DNA of 64,000 nt from positions 1 through 64,000 of the forward strand of contig JAGXGA010000037.1 in assembly GCA_024636975.1 (NCBI GenBank). Reading direction: 5' to 3'. The DNA comes from Mariniphaga sp. (GTDB lineage Bacteria > Bacteroidota > Bacteroidia > Bacteroidales > Prolixibacteraceae). A model generated the notes under the pieces. That model was not told where the DNA came from. It saw only the letters and a list, made by a program, of their open reading frames with translations, and ran no database searches. Made by a program: the position numbers and the translations under genes. Below, piece by piece: positions 61,606 to 64,000 of the stretch (within the stretch, counting starts at the first letter, position 1; every line of letters begins with the position of its first letter).

Positions 61606-62508
61606 TTAATAATTCATTGTCTTACGAATTGACTCACGGCTCATTTTAAGGCTTTCCTTAATTGGCCTCGTTGGTTCAAAACCATCTTCATGTGCCAATT
61701 CGATGATGATATCTCCCTTGAAGTTGATTGTCCTTAGTGTGTTTCCAATTTCCTTAAAGTCCACATTGCCTTCTCCAATCGATTCGGGCCATTTTCCACT
61801 TGCCAGCTGATCGCGAAGATGAATGAATACAATGTTATCCTTGTATTTTTTCAGAAATGAAACTGGGTCAACATTTGCCCGTAAAAGCCAATTAAGATCA
61901 GGACCAAGTTTAATCTCCGGAATTCGTTTAAGCGTTCCAGCCAAATCGAACAGGTTATTCTCCACTTCATAGGTGTGGTTATGAAAGTTCAGGACAATTC
62001 CTTTACTTTCTCCAATGGCAATCAGCTTTTTTAAAAGATCGGCCTGAGCGTCCAGCTCATCCTCCGTTTTAATTCTTCCTGAGGGATGTCCGACCGATAC
62101 TCCAAATGTGCGGGCTTTTACCTTTGCCATATTACCCATAATATTCTCCACATCCTCCAGAATCTCATTGTATTTCGACCGATCCCACATTTGCGCACCA
62201 TACGAACTGCCGATCAATGGTAATTGATACTGATCAATCAATTCCTTGATAATTTGTGTTGTTACCTCCTTTCGCAAAGGGTGTTCCATGGTTTCAACGC
62301 CGTCAAGTCCTGCATATTTCATGTCAGCAAAAATCTGCGGAAGGATTGGTGAAACATCGTAATCCGGTTGATGTTTGGCATAAACCCACACATGAGCGCC
62401 TACCGGAATTGACCTTCTTTTACCGAAAGCTGATGCCATAGCTGGCAGTCCCAATACGGCAAGTCCTGCCATGCTGAAAGTCGTTTTTATAAATTTACTT
62501 CTATCCAT
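61606..62508 (-). CDS. Secreted sugar phosphate isomerase/epimerase-type TIM barrel
   Basis: 300 residues: N-terminal signal (MDRSKFIKTTFSMAGLAVLG, ending near ASAF), then the xylose-isomerase-like TIM barrel of AP endonuclease 2/sugar isomerase: YAGLDGVETMEHPL, GIVLNFHNHTYEV, LGPDLNWLLRANVDP, VFIHLRDQL and DIIIELAHEDG. These contain the usual metal ligands (His, Glu and Asp). It is the second gene after an oxidoreductase on the same strand (75-bp gap), the pair often seen in sugar (keto-glycoside) utilisation of Bacteroidota. Exact substrate unknown. Confidence 0.85.
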   Translation of the reverse strand: MDRSKFIKTTFSMAGLAVLGLPAMASAFGKRRSIPVGAHVWVYAKHQPDYDVSPILPQIFADMKYAGLDGVETMEHPLRKEVTTQIIKELIDQYQLPLIGSSYGAQMWDRSKYNEILEDVENIMGNMAKVKARTFGVSVGHPSGRIKTEDELDAQADLLKKLIAIGESKGIVLNFHNHTYEVENNLFDLAGTLKRIPEIKLGPDLNWLLRANVDPVSFLKKYKDNIVFIHLRDQLASGKWPESIGEGNVDFKEIGNTLRTINFKGDIIIELAHEDGFEPTRPIKESLKMSRESIRKTMNY

Positions 62509-62583
62509 AATTCAATTTCAAATTATAACTCCATAATTTTCACATTGCGAAGCCAGGCAACATGATCCTGAAGGCATACTGGC

Positions 62584-64000
62584 CTATAAAGACCAACCTT
62601 CACGATATGTGTGCCTGATCCATTCTTCGGCTGATGCTTTAGCCGGGATCGTTACCCGCTGTGTATCAAATCGCGGGTCGCCATTGATCACAGTAAATTT
62701 GTCAGATGTTACTACATTAACTGTGTCGTTGTCAGTAACATTGGTTAGTTGCATATTAGTTCCATCCCAAAGCAGAGTTTTCTTCAATTCCTGAAGCCGG
62801 ATTGCCAGGTTACCCATAACTACACTTTCGGAAAGTGGCCCTGAATATTCGAAGTTTGAACTTGCCTCCACGCGGTTTTCAGGACTTTCCTTACATGCAC
62901 GGACCCAATCGTTCCAGTGCCCCTCAGTACCTTCAATCACCCTGCGCAAGGCAGGTTTAGGATCAACATATTTATCCCTGATTTCTTTGGGGAACATGAG
63001 GTTATTATCACCGAAAAGCCCGCAAGAGATTTTGCCCTTTGAGCCAATGAACAATGCCCCACCATTTCCATCACCCATTTCCAAACCATCTTCCAGGTCT
63101 TCAGGGCGGTCGGGCATTAATCCTCCATCGTACCAATAAAGTGTCACCGCAGGCATGTTCAGGTTTGGCATATTCAAACGGGCCGGAAATTCATATTTGA
63201 TGCGTGAAGCAATCGGGGCACTTTCAGTATTTACCTGCGAAGAACTTCCCTGAACGCTGGTTGGATACTTCAGCTTTAATGCCTGGAATACAGGATCGAG
63301 AATATGACAGCCCATATCGCCAAGAGCGCCTGTTCCAAAATCCCACCATGCGCGCCAGTTCCATGGGGTATAAGCCGAATGGTAGGGCCGCATAGCCGCA
63401 GGTCCGATCCACAGATCCCAATCGAGGGTGTCAGGAACATTCATTGTTTCCTTTGGACGTTCCAACCCTTGCGGCCATATCGGGCGGTTTGTCCATGCAT
63501 GAACCTCTTTAATTTCACCAATAGCCCCATCCCAGATCCATTCGCAAATCTTACGCACCGATTCGCTTGAGTTACCCTGATTTCCCATTTGGGTGGCAAT
63601 TTTATATTTTCTGGCAGTTTCAGTAAGTATTCTTGTTTCGTAAACCGAATGTGCCAATGGCTTTTGAATAAACACATGTTTACCGGCCCTCATGGCCGCC
63701 ATGCCAACAACTGCATGTGTGTGGTCGGGTGTTGCAATAAGCACCGCATCAATGTCTTTTTGTTTTTCAAGCATTATACGGTAGTCCTTGTAAACTTTGG
63801 CATCCGGATAATCCTTAAAAGTTTTGGCTGAATAATCCCAGTCGACATCGCAAAGCGCAACGATATTCTGTCCGGTGATTTTACCAAGGTCGCGGCGACC
63901 AATACCTCCAACACCAACCCCGGCGATATTCAGTTTATCGCTGGGAGCAACCTGCCCAAACCCGCCTGCCACATAGCCTGGAAGAATGGTAAACGCTGCC
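62584..64000 (-). CDS. Gfo/Idh/MocA family oxidoreductase (partial, 5' end outside window)
   Basis: The reading frame is open from the window end. An apparent GTG start at 63972 is rejected since upstream codons (AAFTILPGYV) continue a signal-like sequence, so the real start lies beyond 64000. At least 470 residues are visible: Rossmann IAGVGVGGIGRRDLG, catalytic HVFIQKPLAHSVYET with the Lys of the EKP motif (here QKP), and the C-terminal GALGDMGCHILDPVF. It acts with NAD(P) on sugar derivatives. With the DUF1080 and TIM-barrel proteins it suggests 3-keto-glycoside handling. Confidence 0.88.
   Translation of the reverse strand, partial: AAFTILPGYVAGGFGQVAPSDKLNIAGVGVGGIGRRDLGKITGQNIVALCDVDWDYSAKTFKDYPDAKVYKDYRIMLEKQKDIDAVLIATPDHTHAVVGMAAMRAGKHVFIQKPLAHSVYETRILTETARKYKIATQMGNQGNSSESVRKICEWIWDGAIGEIKEVHAWTNRPIWPQGLERPKETMNVPDTLDWDLWIGPAAMRPYHSAYTPWNWRAWWDFGTGALGDMGCHILDPVFQALKLKYPTSVQGSSSQVNTESAPIASRIKYEFPARLNMPNLNMPAVTLYWYDGGLMPDRPEDLEDGLEMGDGNGGALFIGSKGKISCGLFGDNNLMFPKEIRDKYVDPKPALRRVIEGTEGHWNDWVRACKESPENRVEASSNFEYSGPLSESVVMGNLAIRLQELKKTLLWDGTNMQLTNVTDNDTVNVVTSDKFTVINGDPRFDTQRVTIPAKASAEEWIRHTYREGWSL

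Noticed and set aside
63972..64000. GTG start for the Gfo/Idh/MocA gene
   Set aside because: The frame continues to the window end with a signal-like sequence, so the start is beyond 64000.

Overview
The window comes from the chromosome of a Bacteroidota bacterium, probably a marine or sediment polysaccharide degrader of the Marinilabiliales/Prolixibacteraceae type. The phylum is supported by TAnnTTTG -7 promoter boxes with TTG at -33, type IX secretion C-terminal domains on two proteins, many SPII lipoproteins and Bacteroidota-type glycoside hydrolases, fasciclin, LytTR and DUF6266 proteins. The species assignment is a guess. I saw no rRNA, tRNA or CRISPR array.

Layout. (1) 0.3-2.9 kb: an XRE/pentapeptide regulator, a broken MFS gene and tsaC. 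(2) 3.0-14.8 kb: a co-oriented arabinoxylan cluster of CE1-like esterase, GH51 (frameshifted), GPH symporter, GH10, three GH43 and GH127, followed by an MFS transporter and a second esterase (15.2-17.5 kb). No SusC/SusD pair lies in the window. (3) 17.7-23.4 kb: small and housekeeping genes (ABM, Lacal_2735, CIA30, desaturase, radical SAM, LytTR). (4) 23.7-29.4 kb: two fasciclin lipoproteins in convergent orientation around a REP/RAYT element, then a DUF1080 protein. (5) 29.6-32.2 kb: decaying toxin-antitoxin genes, a DUF6266 gene and a possible small RNA or attenuator. (6) 32.2-about 46 kb: an integron-like region. A tyrosine recombinase is followed in the same orientation by short AT-rich cassettes carrying mostly lipoproteins, membrane proteins, toxin-antitoxin pairs and Fic proteins, separated by long imperfect palindromes. 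(7) 46.2-51.1 kb: DUF1080, HigBA, beta-helix protein and pyruvyltransferase-like protein. (8) 51.7-58.3 kb: DUF4174, ATP-grasp ligase, glutamate-cysteine ligase and a heterodimeric ABC exporter, which looks like a thiol-peptide (glutathione-like) synthesis and export operon. (9) 58.3-64 kb: a truncated GH38-like gene, a T9SS beta-helix protein, a TIM-barrel epimerase and a Gfo/Idh/MocA oxidoreductase that runs off the window end.

Main discovery candidate: the array in (6). The first bases of each cassette (GTTACCTGC, GTTACCAAC and so on) are the reverse complement of that same cassette's last bases (GCAGGTAAC, GTTGGTAAC), while differing between cassettes. That is the signature of attC sites, whose R' arm is donated by the next cassette on insertion. 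The recombinase has the full R-K-H-R-H-Y set and an IntI-like C-terminus, but it lacks the usual IntI insertion, carries an extra N-terminal domain of about 95 residues, and points the same way as the cassettes. One cassette holds yefM-yoeB with two TGTACA hexamers 12 bp apart over its promoter, the arrangement known from the E. coli operator.
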